In this document: piece after piece, positions 4,883 to 12,931 of the stretch
Layout: the number at the start of each line of letters is the position of its first letter
Position numbering within the stretch: position 1 is the stretch's first letter
Source of the DNA: a virus
Reading direction: 5' to 3' (one strand)
IMG/VR virus record: IMGVR_UViG_3300048919_000112
Location: 1-29,881 of that record
DNA: 29,881 nt
Notes under the pieces: generated by a model
The model's input: only the letters and a program-made list of their open reading frames with translations
Database searches by the model: none
Told to the model about the DNA's origin: nothing
Program-made: the position numbers and the translations under genes

Positions 4883-5395
4883 TTATTCCTGCTTGGATTG
4901 AACTTGCTTGGCTGGCTTTACCAACCGTTCAGCAGGCTCATTGGTTGGAGTAGGAGCGACTTGCGTTGGAGGAGTTTGATGCTCCGCCTGCGCACGCCGC
5001 ACTTCTGCGAAACCAGCTTGCCATTCAGCAGAATTAGCTGCTTCACGGGCATCACCAGAAACCACGTTGTACGGGTTTACTGGTTGAGGTTCAGATGGGC
5101 CAAGTGGCTTGGCAGCGGCTGCCATCCCTTTACGGAAGGCTTCGCTGACAGTAGTAGGCTCATCAATGTCTGGTTTACCGTTAACGCCGTTCTCCGACAT
5201 CCAGCCAAGATAGCTGATGGATAACAGCACAGAGGCTGATGGTACGCCGTATGCGTCCTTCAAAGCATTAAGCTTTGGAATGGACAACTCTTGCGTGTCA
5301 GACCCTACCACGGTGCTGTGAGGCACCCACATACCGGGTTGCTGCACCATAAAGGACAGCAGATACCAGTATTTGTATGGAACCGGAGTTGCCAT
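4883..5395 (-). CDS. Hypothetical protein with Pro/Ala-rich tail
   Basis: 170 residues. The first 90 or so look folded and aromatic-rich (YKYWYLLSFMVQQPGMWVPH). The last 80 are rich in Pro, Ala, Glu and Gln and probably disordered. There is no signal peptide and no recognised family. The ATG at 5395 is preceded by GGAG at good spacing. A C-UCC-G hairpin lies in the gap between it and the upstream gene. Confidence 0.65.
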   Translation of the reverse strand: MATPVPYKYWYLLSFMVQQPGMWVPHSTVVGSDTQELSIPKLNALKDAYGVPSASVLLSISYLGWMSENGVNGKPDIDEPTTVSEAFRKGMAAAAKPLGPSEPQPVNPYNVVSGDAREAANSAEWQAGFAEVRRAQAEHQTPPTQVAPTPTNEPAERLVKPAKQVQSKQE

Positions 5396-5420
5396 GCTTG
5401 CTCCTTACAGAGCCGAAAGA

Positions 5421-5435
5421 GCGCACGGAGTGCGC
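5421..5435 (-). repeat. C-UCC-G apex hairpin, copy 1
   Basis: GCGCAC-TCC-GTGCGC on the minus strand, in the gap between two genes and followed by CTCTTT. It is one of five hairpins in the window with this same triloop and different stems. Confidence 0.6.
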
Positions 5436-5451
5436 CCTAACGGCAAACCGA

Positions 5452-5856
5452 TTACGAGAACAGGCTGGTGGTGCCAGTAGCTTCAGCAGTAACAGCTTGT
5501 TCAATCGGTGCATCGACCTGAGCTTCAGCAGGTTCTGGTTCAACCGGAGCCGGATCGGCCAGTTGTTCTTGAACCAGTGCAGGCTTGGCTTCAGGTTCAG
5601 AAGTGGTTTGCGCAGCAGTAGCAGTGCCCACTTCGCCAGCTTCTTTCGGTGCAGTGGTCTTCCGAGGATCAGCTTTAACTGGTTCCTTCGGATCAGCACC
5701 TTCGATGGTTTCGACCAGACGGGCTACGACACCCTTGTTCTTACGACCGATGGTGTACTCGATCTTGACGCTGGCAGGATCGAGGTTGAAGCCACGGCTG
5801 TTCAGGTAGGTGACCACACCGGCAGTGATTTCTTTTTCGGTAATGCTTACTTCCAC
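5452..5856 (-). CDS. Hypothetical protein with acidic linker and SSB-like SLFS tail
   Basis: 134 residues from a GTG at 5856, chosen because AGG lies upstream and the frame beyond it (to 5940) runs into the upstream gene. Residues 1-50 form a compact domain (VEVSITEKEITAGVVTYLNS and DPASVKIEYTIGRK). Residues 55-128 are a Pro/Ala/Glu-rich linker. The last five residues are TSLFS. The phage SSB encoded three genes upstream in the same operon ends in SSLFS, so the two proteins share a C-terminal peptide after a flexible linker. This suggests a common binding partner, but that is inference. No family recognised. Confidence 0.65.
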   Translation of the reverse strand: MEVSITEKEITAGVVTYLNSRGFNLDPASVKIEYTIGRKNKGVVARLVETIEGADPKEPVKADPRKTTAPKEAGEVGTATAAQTTSEPEAKPALVQEQLADPAPVEPEPAEAQVDAPIEQAVTAEATGTTSLFS

Positions 5857-5867
5857 TTGGGAATACC

Positions 5868-6431
5868 TCAGAGTTGTTGCATTGCTGCAAGAAGTTGTTT
5901 GAATTCGTTGCCGTTTAAACCAGCAGCGAGTGCCCCACATGCGTCAGCCATGTGCTCAGCAGCGTTTGCTGTTACTTCACCATTGCTTTTGCGAGGCCAA
6001 TTGGCTTGTGGATGCTCACGCAAACCATAGTCAATCATTTGTGCTTTGGTGGCGTTCTTGTCGCCAGTCGCAGCCAGCTTGACTTCAGTAGGGGTTACCT
6101 CAAACAAGGTATACCCCAAAGCGCGAAGACATCCCAGTATGCCAACACATAATCCGTAGGAGACAGCTGCACGAGCGTTTTGGCTGTTCACTGGTACTTC
6201 TACGAATATCAATGGTTTTTCTGCGAGATACGGAGATAAACCTTCCATAGCTCGCTTGGCTGTAGCGAGGTCTTTTGAGTTCTGGCGTGTACGCTTCGTA
6301 TCATCTTTGATGCTCTTGATGACATTCACGTGTTTCACCAGAAGCTCGCCAGTTACAATGTTGTAGGTGCCAGCCGCAATCCCCCAATTGTTCATTGAGG
6401 GATCGAGGCCCAGCACTTTCAACAAAGCCAT
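5868..6431 (-). CDS. RuvC-like (RNase H fold) nuclease, probable Holliday junction resolvase
   Basis: 187 residues. Expected RuvC-type acidic residues are present: D10 in VLGLDPSMNNWGIA (first beta strand), E78 in LIFVEVPV, and a C-terminal AEHMADACGAL with H160 and D163. Length matches RuvC (about 170-190). Such enzymes cut four-way junctions and branched replication intermediates before packaging. It sits in the replication and recombination operon, and its ATG overlaps the upstream gene's stop as TAATG. A bacteriophage RuvC-fold nuclease with another branched substrate is possible. Confidence 0.75.
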   Translation of the reverse strand: MALLKVLGLDPSMNNWGIAAGTYNIVTGELLVKHVNVIKSIKDDTKRTRQNSKDLATAKRAMEGLSPYLAEKPLIFVEVPVNSQNARAAVSYGLCVGILGCLRALGYTLFEVTPTEVKLAATGDKNATKAQMIDYGLREHPQANWPRKSNGEVTANAAEHMADACGALAAGLNGNEFKQLLAAMQQL

Positions 6432-6994
6432 TACAGACCGGCGCGCTTAAGGCGTTTTTGCAGAACGTCGCGATACTGCGCCATGGTTACGAGCTGATCG
6501 CGAAGAAGGGTTACTTCTTCCTGATCGACGCCCATATCCAGCAGTCGTTGTGGTTCTGCCACCAGCGGATCAAGCACTTCGATACGTCCCGCTACCTGAT
6601 GCAGTTCCACAATCACACGTTGTACGTGTGGATCGAGCTTCTGCTGCTCTTCAGTCAGAGGCATACGGAAGTTGTGCAGGTCGTTGGCCAGAATTGCACT
6701 AGCAATAGGCCATACCTTGTTACGGGCGTTCCGGTAGCTGACTTCTTCGGCGATCTTCGGATCGAAGTTCTCCTTGGAAACCGTACTGGATTCGCCAGTC
6801 ACATGGAAACGACCGCCGAACAAAACCAGTTTGCAGATGGTGTGGGTTTCGGTCAGTTCGTAATACACGACGCTTTCGATCATGGCATCAACCATGGCCG
6901 GCGTTACGCGTGGTGCATTCAGCCCGAGGGCCTGAAGCTGCGCTTCAAGCGTAGCCTCATCCTTGTCGGGTTGGGGCAGGGTTTTATCAGTCAT
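6431..6994 (-). CDS. Gp49-family phage protein
   Basis: 187 residues. The segment from about residue 30 to 105 (VTPAMVDAMIESVVYYEL, then THTICKLVLFGGRFHVTGES, FDPKIAEEVSYRNARNKVWP) matches the pattern of the Phage gp49/gp66 family: a Thr/Cys strand pair, GFxVxGES-like turn and AxNKxWP motif. The family is common next to recombination and ssDNA-binding genes, but its biochemical role is not established. The C-terminal 80 residues are helical, possibly coiled-coil. GGAG lies eight bases before the ATG. Neighbours are SSB upstream and the RuvC-like nuclease downstream. Confidence 0.7.
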   Translation of the reverse strand: MTDKTLPQPDKDEATLEAQLQALGLNAPRVTPAMVDAMIESVVYYELTETHTICKLVLFGGRFHVTGESSTVSKENFDPKIAEEVSYRNARNKVWPIASAILANDLHNFRMPLTEEQQKLDPHVQRVIVELHQVAGRIEVLDPLVAEPQRLLDMGVDQEEVTLLRDQLVTMAQYRDVLQKRLKRAGL

Positions 6995-7003
6995 ACCTGC
7001 TCC

Positions 7004-7741
7004 TTAGCTGAACAGAGAGCTGGTTGGCTTGTCACCGGTCGGAGTGTTCTGTCCCGGTGCACCGGCTGCTGGAGCGCCTTCGACTTTCTTGAAGCGGTTA
7101 CGAGGCTCTTTGTTTGCTTCGATCCACTTATCGACGAATTCGCCTTTCTCGGCCTTCGCCAGCGCTTCTTGCAGGGTACGGCGAGTACCGACCTGAAACA
7201 CCTTGTCCACTTCGTTGACTTCACGGGTTTCGTTGGTCTTGACGTACTTGTCGCCAACCTTGGTTTCTTTGTTCACGATCTGCTTCTGGATAGCGATCAG
7301 AACCTTTTTGCCAATCAGCTCAACGGCCATTGGCACTTCGGTGTTGATTTCAGCACCGGCAGCTTTGCTGTACTTCTTGATGACCTTGGTTTCCCAAGTC
7401 AGCGCACCGAGTTCTTTTTCGGTAGTCAGCAGCGCAATGGCGTTCGCACGGTTGTAACCCGGCAGGTATTGCGCTTCGCCTTTGTCGTTCACGGTGAACG
7501 ACTTGCCACCTTTGGCAGTGCCAGCGGTGACCCATTCAGTCCAGGTGTAATCGGTGCCGTCTTCCATCTTGGAGACGAAGGTCACGCTGTTGGCACCAGA
7601 GTCGGATTTGCCAGCGTACACGGCATTCAGGGTGACTTCGTACACACCGGAATCGTGTACACGGAAACCGCCGAGGCTGTCTTTTTCACCGGCAACTTGT
7701 TGGCCGGATGTGTTGAGGGAATCACCAAATGGATTCGACAT
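7004..7741 (-). CDS. Single-stranded DNA-binding protein (N4 gp45 type)
   Basis: 245 residues. The N-terminal 150 residues are beta-rich (SGVYEVTLNAVYAGKSDSG, TDYTWTEWVTAG), consistent with an OB-like core. The C-terminus is a Gly/Pro/Ala-rich linker ending SSLFS. Length and position next to the Sak4-like ATPase match the N4 SSB, which coats ssDNA in replication and recombination and also activates host sigma70 RNA polymerase at N4 late promoters. The tail lacks the usual run of acidic residues of bacterial SSB tips. GGAG precedes the ATG by 11 bases. The hairpin at 7786-7800 separates it from the ATPase gene. Confidence 0.75.
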   Translation of the reverse strand: MSNPFGDSLNTSGQQVAGEKDSLGGFRVHDSGVYEVTLNAVYAGKSDSGANSVTFVSKMEDGTDYTWTEWVTAGTAKGGKSFTVNDKGEAQYLPGYNRANAIALLTTEKELGALTWETKVIKKYSKAAGAEINTEVPMAVELIGKKVLIAIQKQIVNKETKVGDKYVKTNETREVNEVDKVFQVGTRRTLQEALAKAEKGEFVDKWIEANKEPRNRFKKVEGAPAAGAPGQNTPTGDKPTSSLFS

Positions 7742-7785
7742 AAAGCTAGGTACTCCTTAAAACGGGTAAAGATGATTGCAAAGCA

Positions 7786-7800
7786 GGCCACGGAGTGGCC
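7786..7800 (-). repeat. C-UCC-G apex hairpin, copy 2
   Basis: GGCCAC-TCC-GTGGCC on the minus strand, six bases after the stop of the Sak4-like gene and followed by TGCTTTG. It may stabilise or end the upstream message. Confidence 0.6.
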
Positions 7801-7806
7801 CGCAGG

Positions 7807-8529
7807 TTAGCTACCGTAGTATTCAATGAAACGGTTTTGAACGTGCATCACATCGTTGTCGATGTAGATCTCGTTGTCGTCCCACATGCCCATTGGCCCA
7901 CGGATACGCTCGGCAAGAGTGCCGGACGTTACGTCAGTCTGGAACACGTATTTGAACCCACGTGCCTTGTCCTTCTCGGTGATCACCAGCAGGTCATTGG
8001 TTTCCGTGAGGACGTCCAGTTTGACTTTCTTGGTGTAGATCACAGTGGTGAAGTACGCTTCGATGCCGTTGTTCTTCAGTGCGCCTTGAACCGGTACGGA
8101 CGTCTCGATGACGTGTTCCGATTCGTTCAGCTTGTCAGCCGTGTGGGCAGTGAAGATAACGGTCTTGGTGGACTTGGCCACCTTCTCCTGCATCAGGCGC
8201 TTGAAGTACTGCTGGAAGTTACCCCATGCAGCACGACCGTCTTCCGAGCCGTTCACGTACAACGAGACGTACATTTCCAGCAGGAAAGTCAGACTGTCGA
8301 TAACGATGAACTTGCACTCTGGGTGCAGCTCCGCAACGTCGAAGGCTTCGAACAGTTGCAGCGGATCGGTTACGGTCAGATCCCACTTGAACTGGCCACG
8401 AAACGGGCGTTTCTTGCCAGCTTCCGTGTTCAGGTACATCGTGGCATCAAGCGGCAAGTTACGCAGGGCTGCGGACTTACCAGTTGCGGACTTGCCGCAA
8501 ATTAACAACAGGTGGTCGTTGGATTGCAT
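7807..8529 (-). CDS. Sak4-like RecA-fold ATPase (N4 gp44 type)
   Basis: 240 residues. Walker A GKSATGKSA at residues 12-20, Walker B FIVIDS at about 74-79, and a downstream TVIFTAHTAD (about 123-132) that fits the third beta strand with a polar sensor. Length and order match Sak4 proteins, short RecA-core ATPases that promote single-strand annealing with a phage SSB, and here the SSB gene is next downstream. The ATG at 8529 has GGA upstream and sits just after the C-UCC-G hairpin that follows the primase gene. Confidence 0.75.
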   Translation of the reverse strand: MQSNDHLLLICGKSATGKSAALRNLPLDATMYLNTEAGKKRPFRGQFKWDLTVTDPLQLFEAFDVAELHPECKFIVIDSLTFLLEMYVSLYVNGSEDGRAAWGNFQQYFKRLMQEKVAKSTKTVIFTAHTADKLNESEHVIETSVPVQGALKNNGIEAYFTTVIYTKKVKLDVLTETNDLLVITEKDKARGFKYVFQTDVTSGTLAERIRGPMGMWDDNEIYIDNDVMHVQNRFIEYYGS

Positions 8530-8554
8530 CTTGGTTTCCTGTTTAGATCACAGC

Positions 8555-8571
8555 AGCCCCCGGAGGGGGCT
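8555..8571 (-). repeat. C-UCC-G apex hairpin, copy 3
   Basis: AGCCCCC-TCC-GGGGGCT on the minus strand, starting at the last base of the primase stop codon. It is not followed by a T-run, so it is not a classic terminator. Confidence 0.65.
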
Positions 8572-10727
8572 TAAGCGGCAGTTAGAGCTTTGGACACTGA
8601 AACCATAATGGTCGTGACCAGCTCCTGTTCTTCCAGCTTGTCAGGCATCTTGTTGTTCAGGTCTTTGACCTTTTCGAGGATCTGCTCCAGCTTGAAACCA
8701 CTGTCCACGAGGGACATGGCATAGCGGTGCAGCATCACATTACGGTTACCGTCACCCGAATTGTTGAGAATCCAACGTTCCCAGTTATCCAAGCTGGCTT
8801 GATCCTGAAGACGCTTCTGGCGTTCTTCGTTCTTCTGGGTCTTCGGAATGTACGGCAGTACGTCGAACAACTCCCCGTCGGTAGCTTCGATGTGCCCGTT
8901 GTGAGACAGCCACTTCTTACACCGGTGGGAACACGATTCGTCCACGACGAACGGCAATGATGCCATTACGTTCTTCATGAACTCCTTGTACTCCTTGGCA
9001 TCCATCTTCAAGGTGAAGTTGGTTGGCAAGACGATACGGAAACGATTGATTTCGTCCGTATGGCTTTTGGTCGTGTAGTAGATAGCCTTGTAATCCTTCA
9101 ACAGCGATTTCGCTGTCTTCAGGGACATTGTGCCGTCGATGTCCAACACGATCATGTTGAATGCCGGAATCGCATTCTCTTCGTTCCGGTAGCCGCCATG
9201 CACATGGTGGTTAAGCCAGTGAAAGCCGGATGCATTGAGAAGCTTCGGTAGCTGCTCCCATGCTGCGTGGTCGTTGACATAACCAGAGGTCATATCGTGG
9301 TTTTTTGTGTAGCTAACCACAAGCTTGGTCAGGTCAGTGGGCTTTAGAGCTTCGCCACTGAGGAACTCGACACCATCAGTAAAGGACTTCTTCACGATGA
9401 TGTTGTTCTTGTAGCCCCATGCAATTGCGTTCACGATCATTTCGTTACGCTGTGAGGCTGAGCCTTTGTAGAAGGCTAGGTCTTCCATCAGGTCTGGGTG
9501 GGTACATTCAGTCCCTACGTTGGCCAGATATTTCGCCAACTTCACGTAGTTACGGTCACGGCTGAGCAACATTTGAAAGGCGTCACCACTGGCTTCAGCC
9601 AGCATGATTCCGTATTCCAGATGTTTCATGGTCAACTCGTCGGAGTCATCCACGAAGGCGTATGCACCGGCCACTTTCAATGCTTTGAAGTAACGGTGCG
9701 ACAGTTCAGCTTTACGCTGTTCTTCATGCTCAGGCATGTCCTGTGCCTTACGGTCACAGTTCAGTTTGTACTCAAGCAGACCTACAGCCGTGTCCTTGTC
9801 CATGGTCAACACTTTGTGCATGTTGGACATGTCAGATAGCAGGCCGAGTTTCTGGCTGTACTGCTGCAAAAAGCCGGAAGTGGTTTTACTGGTCATGAGG
9901 TCATACAGCTCGGAAGCTGTCATGTTCAGGTCTTTCTTCTGCTCCTTGGAGTAGCTGAAGAAACACCGACGGGCATAGCCAGTCTCCAGCATCGAGTTCA
10001 GCTCTTCCTCGATCTTGCCACCGTCCAGCAGTTTTGCTGGTGTACCGAATAACATCACGTTGGTCGGAGTCCGACCGATGATCTCTTCGATACGCACGTT
10101 TTCAGCGGTGTTCTTGATCAGCTTTTCCCGCACTGCACCAACGTCGTACAGTTCAAGACAAGTGGTCAATACCTCTTGGTTTCCCAGTAGGTTGGAGCCA
10201 ATTTCGTCGATGATAAGGTTCATCGCACCGGCTTTACTCATCAGCAGCTTCTGTCGCATCTGCTTGAGTGCTGGCGATGTACCCGAGTCGAAGCTGTAGA
10301 TATATTTCCCCAGCATCTCGTACTCTTTGTACACCTGCGCCTTGATGGTTTCAGGGTCTTTGTCCGGGTCACGGGCTTGACGCTTGAAAACAATCTTTTC
10401 GATTTCCACCTCTGCAATGGTGTCGAAGTTGTCTAGAAAGTTCGTACGGAAGTGATGAGTTACCTCATTCTCCAGAATGTTCGTCGAGAACCCCTTACCC
10501 GCACCGGAGGTAGCAAGGTTTAAGGCGTACATGTTGACCGGGATATCCCCTCGGTCGTGCGTGCGGATCATTACCCGCATCTGTGAAGCCATCATCGAGA
10601 AATGAAAACTCGTCAACACCCGAAAGAACAACCGATGGTTGCTCTGTGTCTTTTCACACAGGATGTCTACGATTTTCTCCATGTCTGGATGAAAGCTCAT
10701 CTCCTCGATAGGACGAAGATGACTCAT
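8571..10727 (-). CDS. AEP-type primase fused to P-loop ATPase (N4 gp42 type)
   Basis: 718 residues, close to the N4 primase length. The N-terminal half holds a P-loop (ATSGAGKG, residues 72-79) and Walker B LIIDE (about 171-175). The C-terminal half has archaeo-eukaryotic primase hallmarks: VLDIDG at about 527-532 (metal-binding DxD), KSHT at about 554-557 and RFRIVLP at about 562-568. A helical PriCT-like tail follows. The expected role is synthesis of primers at the fork. The ATPase half may act in helicase or loader function, though in N4 a separate Dda-like helicase exists. GAGAGG precedes the ATG. The nuclease gene lies directly upstream at 10737. Confidence 0.8.
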   Translation of the reverse strand: MSHLRPIEEMSFHPDMEKIVDILCEKTQSNHRLFFRVLTSFHFSMMASQMRVMIRTHDRGDIPVNMYALNLATSGAGKGFSTNILENEVTHHFRTNFLDNFDTIAEVEIEKIVFKRQARDPDKDPETIKAQVYKEYEMLGKYIYSFDSGTSPALKQMRQKLLMSKAGAMNLIIDEIGSNLLGNQEVLTTCLELYDVGAVREKLIKNTAENVRIEEIIGRTPTNVMLFGTPAKLLDGGKIEEELNSMLETGYARRCFFSYSKEQKKDLNMTASELYDLMTSKTTSGFLQQYSQKLGLLSDMSNMHKVLTMDKDTAVGLLEYKLNCDRKAQDMPEHEEQRKAELSHRYFKALKVAGAYAFVDDSDELTMKHLEYGIMLAEASGDAFQMLLSRDRNYVKLAKYLANVGTECTHPDLMEDLAFYKGSASQRNEMIVNAIAWGYKNNIIVKKSFTDGVEFLSGEALKPTDLTKLVVSYTKNHDMTSGYVNDHAAWEQLPKLLNASGFHWLNHHVHGGYRNEENAIPAFNMIVLDIDGTMSLKTAKSLLKDYKAIYYTTKSHTDEINRFRIVLPTNFTLKMDAKEYKEFMKNVMASLPFVVDESCSHRCKKWLSHNGHIEATDGELFDVLPYIPKTQKNEERQKRLQDQASLDNWERWILNNSGDGNRNVMLHRYAMSLVDSGFKLEQILEKVKDLNNKMPDKLEEQELVTTIMVSVSKALTAA

Positions 10728-10736
10728 TGCTACCTC

Positions 10737-11744
10737 TCAGTTGGATGAAACGATTAAATCGCCGGAGGCGATCAAAGCGTCCTTCTGTTTGCAGGCCATA
10801 AAACCTGCACAGTACAGACACGCCTTTACTTCGCCCTTCACCTCGACAACTACTCCCACGTTACTCATAGCGTTCAAATGAACCATGGCATCGTGGTAAG
10901 TCGTGAAGTTCTTGGTGGAGCGAGAACCGGGAGTGTATGCCTTATCCGGGTCTTTGTAATACTTCCAAACTGGGGCAGTACGCCAAAGATCATCATCCGT
11001 ACATGGAGGAAGCATTTCTTCTGGGGCATCCATAAGACGCACCAGATCACCCACACGTTTGTTTACATAGGCTTCAGTCTGCTCCAGTGAGAGCAAATTG
11101 AAACGCCGTGTCAGCATTCGCTTTTGTGGGTAGTTGGGGTTTGAATAGGACATGGCCTTGCTCCAGTCGGTGAACTGGAACGTTAGGTTCATGTAGTCCT
11201 TGGTGATCTTCTTTGGATCAAGCCAGCGATACATGCTGCCTTGCAGGATGTAGTCGTCGTCCTTCTTACCGGACAGGTAAGTGAACACGCTGGTGTTCTT
11301 CAGGTCTTCAACAACTCCATCAATCACAGCGTCAAACTTGCCGCTGACCGGGATGCCATGCACTAGCTTCTTGAGTCGCAGCTCAAAGTAGGCAGGGATG
11401 ATGCCACCGGCAGCAACTTCTTCTGGTGTTGGATTGACCTTCAGTTTGTTGGCTGCACCGGGTGGAATACCCAGTGAGATCAACACTTCTTTCAGTCGTG
11501 GATTGGCAGTCCATGACTTCTCGAAACCATCGTGAACAGCAGTACCTACTGAGGATGCTATGTAGTCTTCCACGTCTGGAATAACCAGACCCGGTTCAAC
11601 TCGCTTGCTCAGGATCACTTGCTTCAATGGTTTCAGCAAAGTTGTCACAGACAACCCAGCTTCTTTATGGTCGTACCAGTCTGTCGCCAAGAAGACTTGG
11701 GCATACAGGCTTAAGCCAGTACGGTTGGTGAACTTAGCTGTCAT
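10737..11744 (-). CDS. Cas4/RecB-like PD-(D/E)XK nuclease with Fe-S cysteines (N4 gp43 type)
   Basis: 335 residues from the ATG at 11744, which has GAGGA upstream. H71 in GTAVHDGFE, D138 in GKFDAVIDG, and the E-D-L-K motif at about 146-149 followed by a Q at about 168 make a complete RecB-family active site. Cysteines at about 253 and in CLYCAGFMAC (about 313-322) could bind an iron-sulphur cluster as in Cas4 and AddB. It probably resects or trims DNA ends in recombination-dependent replication. It ends with a C-UCC-G hairpin inside its last codons and overlaps the upstream small gene by 11 bases. Confidence 0.75.
   Translation of the reverse strand: MTAKFTNRTGLSLYAQVFLATDWYDHKEAGLSVTTLLKPLKQVILSKRVEPGLVIPDVEDYIASSVGTAVHDGFEKSWTANPRLKEVLISLGIPPGAANKLKVNPTPEEVAAGGIIPAYFELRLKKLVHGIPVSGKFDAVIDGVVEDLKNTSVFTYLSGKKDDDYILQGSMYRWLDPKKITKDYMNLTFQFTDWSKAMSYSNPNYPQKRMLTRRFNLLSLEQTEAYVNKRVGDLVRLMDAPEEMLPPCTDDDLWRTAPVWKYYKDPDKAYTPGSRSTKNFTTYHDAMVHLNAMSNVGVVVEVKGEVKACLYCAGFMACKQKDALIASGDLIVSSN
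10758..10772 (-). repeat. C-UCC-G apex hairpin, copy 4 (inside a coding region)
   Basis: ATCGCC-TCC-GGCGAT on the minus strand, about 20 bases before the stop codon of the nuclease gene. Confidence 0.5.
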
Positions 11745-11919
11745 TGGCCAGTTCCTCACGCAGTTCTTCTTTTATGGCTTCAACCAGCTCTTTGAGCTGT
11801 TCTTTAAGCTCGCGTTGACCCCATGATGAAATACCGCCGTGCCCGTCTGATGACGTTACAGAGCGAGCCAGTGTTTCAACAATGGTTTCGCACATGCTGT
11901 CTGATTTGCTTAGGCTCAT
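11734..11919 (-). CDS. Small acidic helical protein
   Basis: 61 residues. The C-terminal half is strongly helical and charged (LKEQLKELVEAIKEELREEL), likely a coiled coil and therefore an oligomer or a partner of another protein. The ATG at 11919 overlaps the upstream stop as ATGA and has a strong GGAGG. Family unknown. Confidence 0.65.
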   Translation of the reverse strand: MSLSKSDSMCETIVETLARSVTSSDGHGGISSWGQRELKEQLKELVEAIKEELREELANDS

Positions 11920-12206
11920 GAAACCTCCGGGTTGTCGTCAAGCCACTGCTGAAGAGTGTCCACTGCTTCTTGAACGTCTTTACGCATCGACTTACCACCA
12001 GTACGTACACCCGGCACCAGCAACTTCTTACGGGCGTGGATGATACGGCCTGATGGATCGTTTACCGGGAACAGGTGCCCGACACGGTAGGTGTCGATGA
12101 ATTGCCAGTTAAGGGGCAGTGGCTTCCAGTAAGCCGTGTATTTCTGGGCTTGGTCAGCCATTGGGTCAATAATCTTCTGCCCGTTCAGGGCGAACATTTC
12201 AGTCAT
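11916..12206 (-). CDS. Hypothetical protein
   Basis: 96 residues from the ATG at 12206, preferred over the frame's earlier ATG at 12233 because GAGG lies six bases before it. The sequence is basic and aromatic in the middle (YWKPLPLNWQFIDTYRVGH) and contains VPGVRTGGKSMRKDVQEA. That stretch is not a true P-loop, as the spacing is wrong. No family is recognised. It overlaps both neighbours, so it belongs to the primase and nuclease operon. Confidence 0.6.
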   Translation of the reverse strand: MTEMFALNGQKIIDPMADQAQKYTAYWKPLPLNWQFIDTYRVGHLFPVNDPSGRIIHARKKLLVPGVRTGGKSMRKDVQEAVDTLQQWLDDNPEVS

Positions 12207-12669
12207 GTAATTCCTCTTGAGGTTGGTGGTCACAGTTTTCTGCCCATGGATTGCCGATCAGATCTTCAATTACAATGGGGTTATCTACACCAGCACGCTT
12301 CAAGTGGAATATAGCCAGCTTAGCCGCAGCCATGTACTTGCGAGCCTGTCGCTCGGCAATGTTCATGGTTACTTTGATCAGCTCGGTACTAATACGCTTG
12401 TTGCAAGCCAGTAAGGTAAACAGTCTGGTTGCTGACAGGTTCTTGTCTGTTCCTTGATCGAGTGCAGCGATACCCGTGAGGATGTCGTCTACTGCTCGGT
12501 CTGCGTACATTGACTGTAAGCCGCTCAGGAAGCCCTGAAAGGGGTTGGGTGTCCAACGAGTACGTGGGCCACCAATACTCATCTTGTCGAGCTGGTGATT
12601 GCGAATACGGTCTGCACCAGCAGCCCCAAGGGATCGCTTGAGGGTAGGGAAATCGTCGATATTGGCCAT
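12199..12669 (-). CDS. Hypothetical basic protein, first gene of the central minus-strand operon
   Basis: 156 residues, mostly helical and net basic, with a central block ACNKRISTELIKVTMNIAER that could be a helix-turn-helix, but the pattern is not strong enough to call. There is no membrane segment. The ATG at 12669 has GAG upstream at moderate spacing. It is the first gene after the divergent intergenic region and overlaps the next gene by eight bases. A regulatory role would fit the position, but this is inference. Confidence 0.6.
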   Translation of the reverse strand: MANIDDFPTLKRSLGAAGADRIRNHQLDKMSIGGPRTRWTPNPFQGFLSGLQSMYADRAVDDILTGIAALDQGTDKNLSATRLFTLLACNKRISTELIKVTMNIAERQARKYMAAAKLAIFHLKRAGVDNPIVIEDLIGNPWAENCDHQPQEELHD

Positions 12670-12900
12670 GATGATCTCTGGTTAAAAAATGAGCAGTAAA
12701 CGGCCCCGTTATATAAGGGGACTCCCCTCCCCGTCCGGCCATAGGGCCAAACTTCCCGGAGGGAAGCCCCTCTACTCCCCACTTATCTCTAGTGGGAGTG
12801 GTAGGCCAGACACGCAGCCCTGAGCGAACGCGCAGCGTGTCGCGATAAGGGCGGGAGTGTCGCAGCCGTACCACGACCGGGAATTGAATAAAAATTAACC
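12670..12900 (-). promoter_or_regulatory. Hairpin-dense leader upstream of the central minus-strand operon
   Basis: No gene of its own. Read on the minus strand it can form, in order, GACACGC / GCGTGTC enclosing a 19-nt loop, CTCCCACT / AGTGGGGAG with one bulge, CTTCCC-TCC-GGGAAG, GGCC / GGCC and GGGG / CCCC stems. No clean sigma70 promoter is visible. It may be a structured 5' leader or a separate small RNA. Confidence 0.45.
12752..12766 (-). repeat. C-UCC-G apex hairpin, copy 5
   Basis: CTTCCC-TCC-GGGAAG on the minus strand, in the leader of the central operon. Confidence 0.55.
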
Positions 12901-12931
12901 AATAAAAAACCCCCACATTACTGTAGGGGTT
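12901..12931 (-). terminator. Minus-strand terminator in the divergent region
   Basis: Stem AACCCCTACA / TGTGGGGGTT on the minus strand with loop GTAA, then TTTTTTATT. One pair is U-G on minus and would be A-C on plus, confirming orientation. No minus-strand gene lies just upstream, so it should end a non-coding or antisense transcript. Confidence 0.75.

Noticed and set aside
6395-7810. 471-residue plus-strand frame opposite the Gp49-family and SSB genes
   Set aside because: It is antisense to genes with clear families and overlap-coupled starts. The long frame follows from their codon bias.
11916-12206. P-loop in the 96-residue protein (VRTGGKSM)
   Set aside because: Spacing does not fit GxxxxGK[ST], and no Walker B follows.
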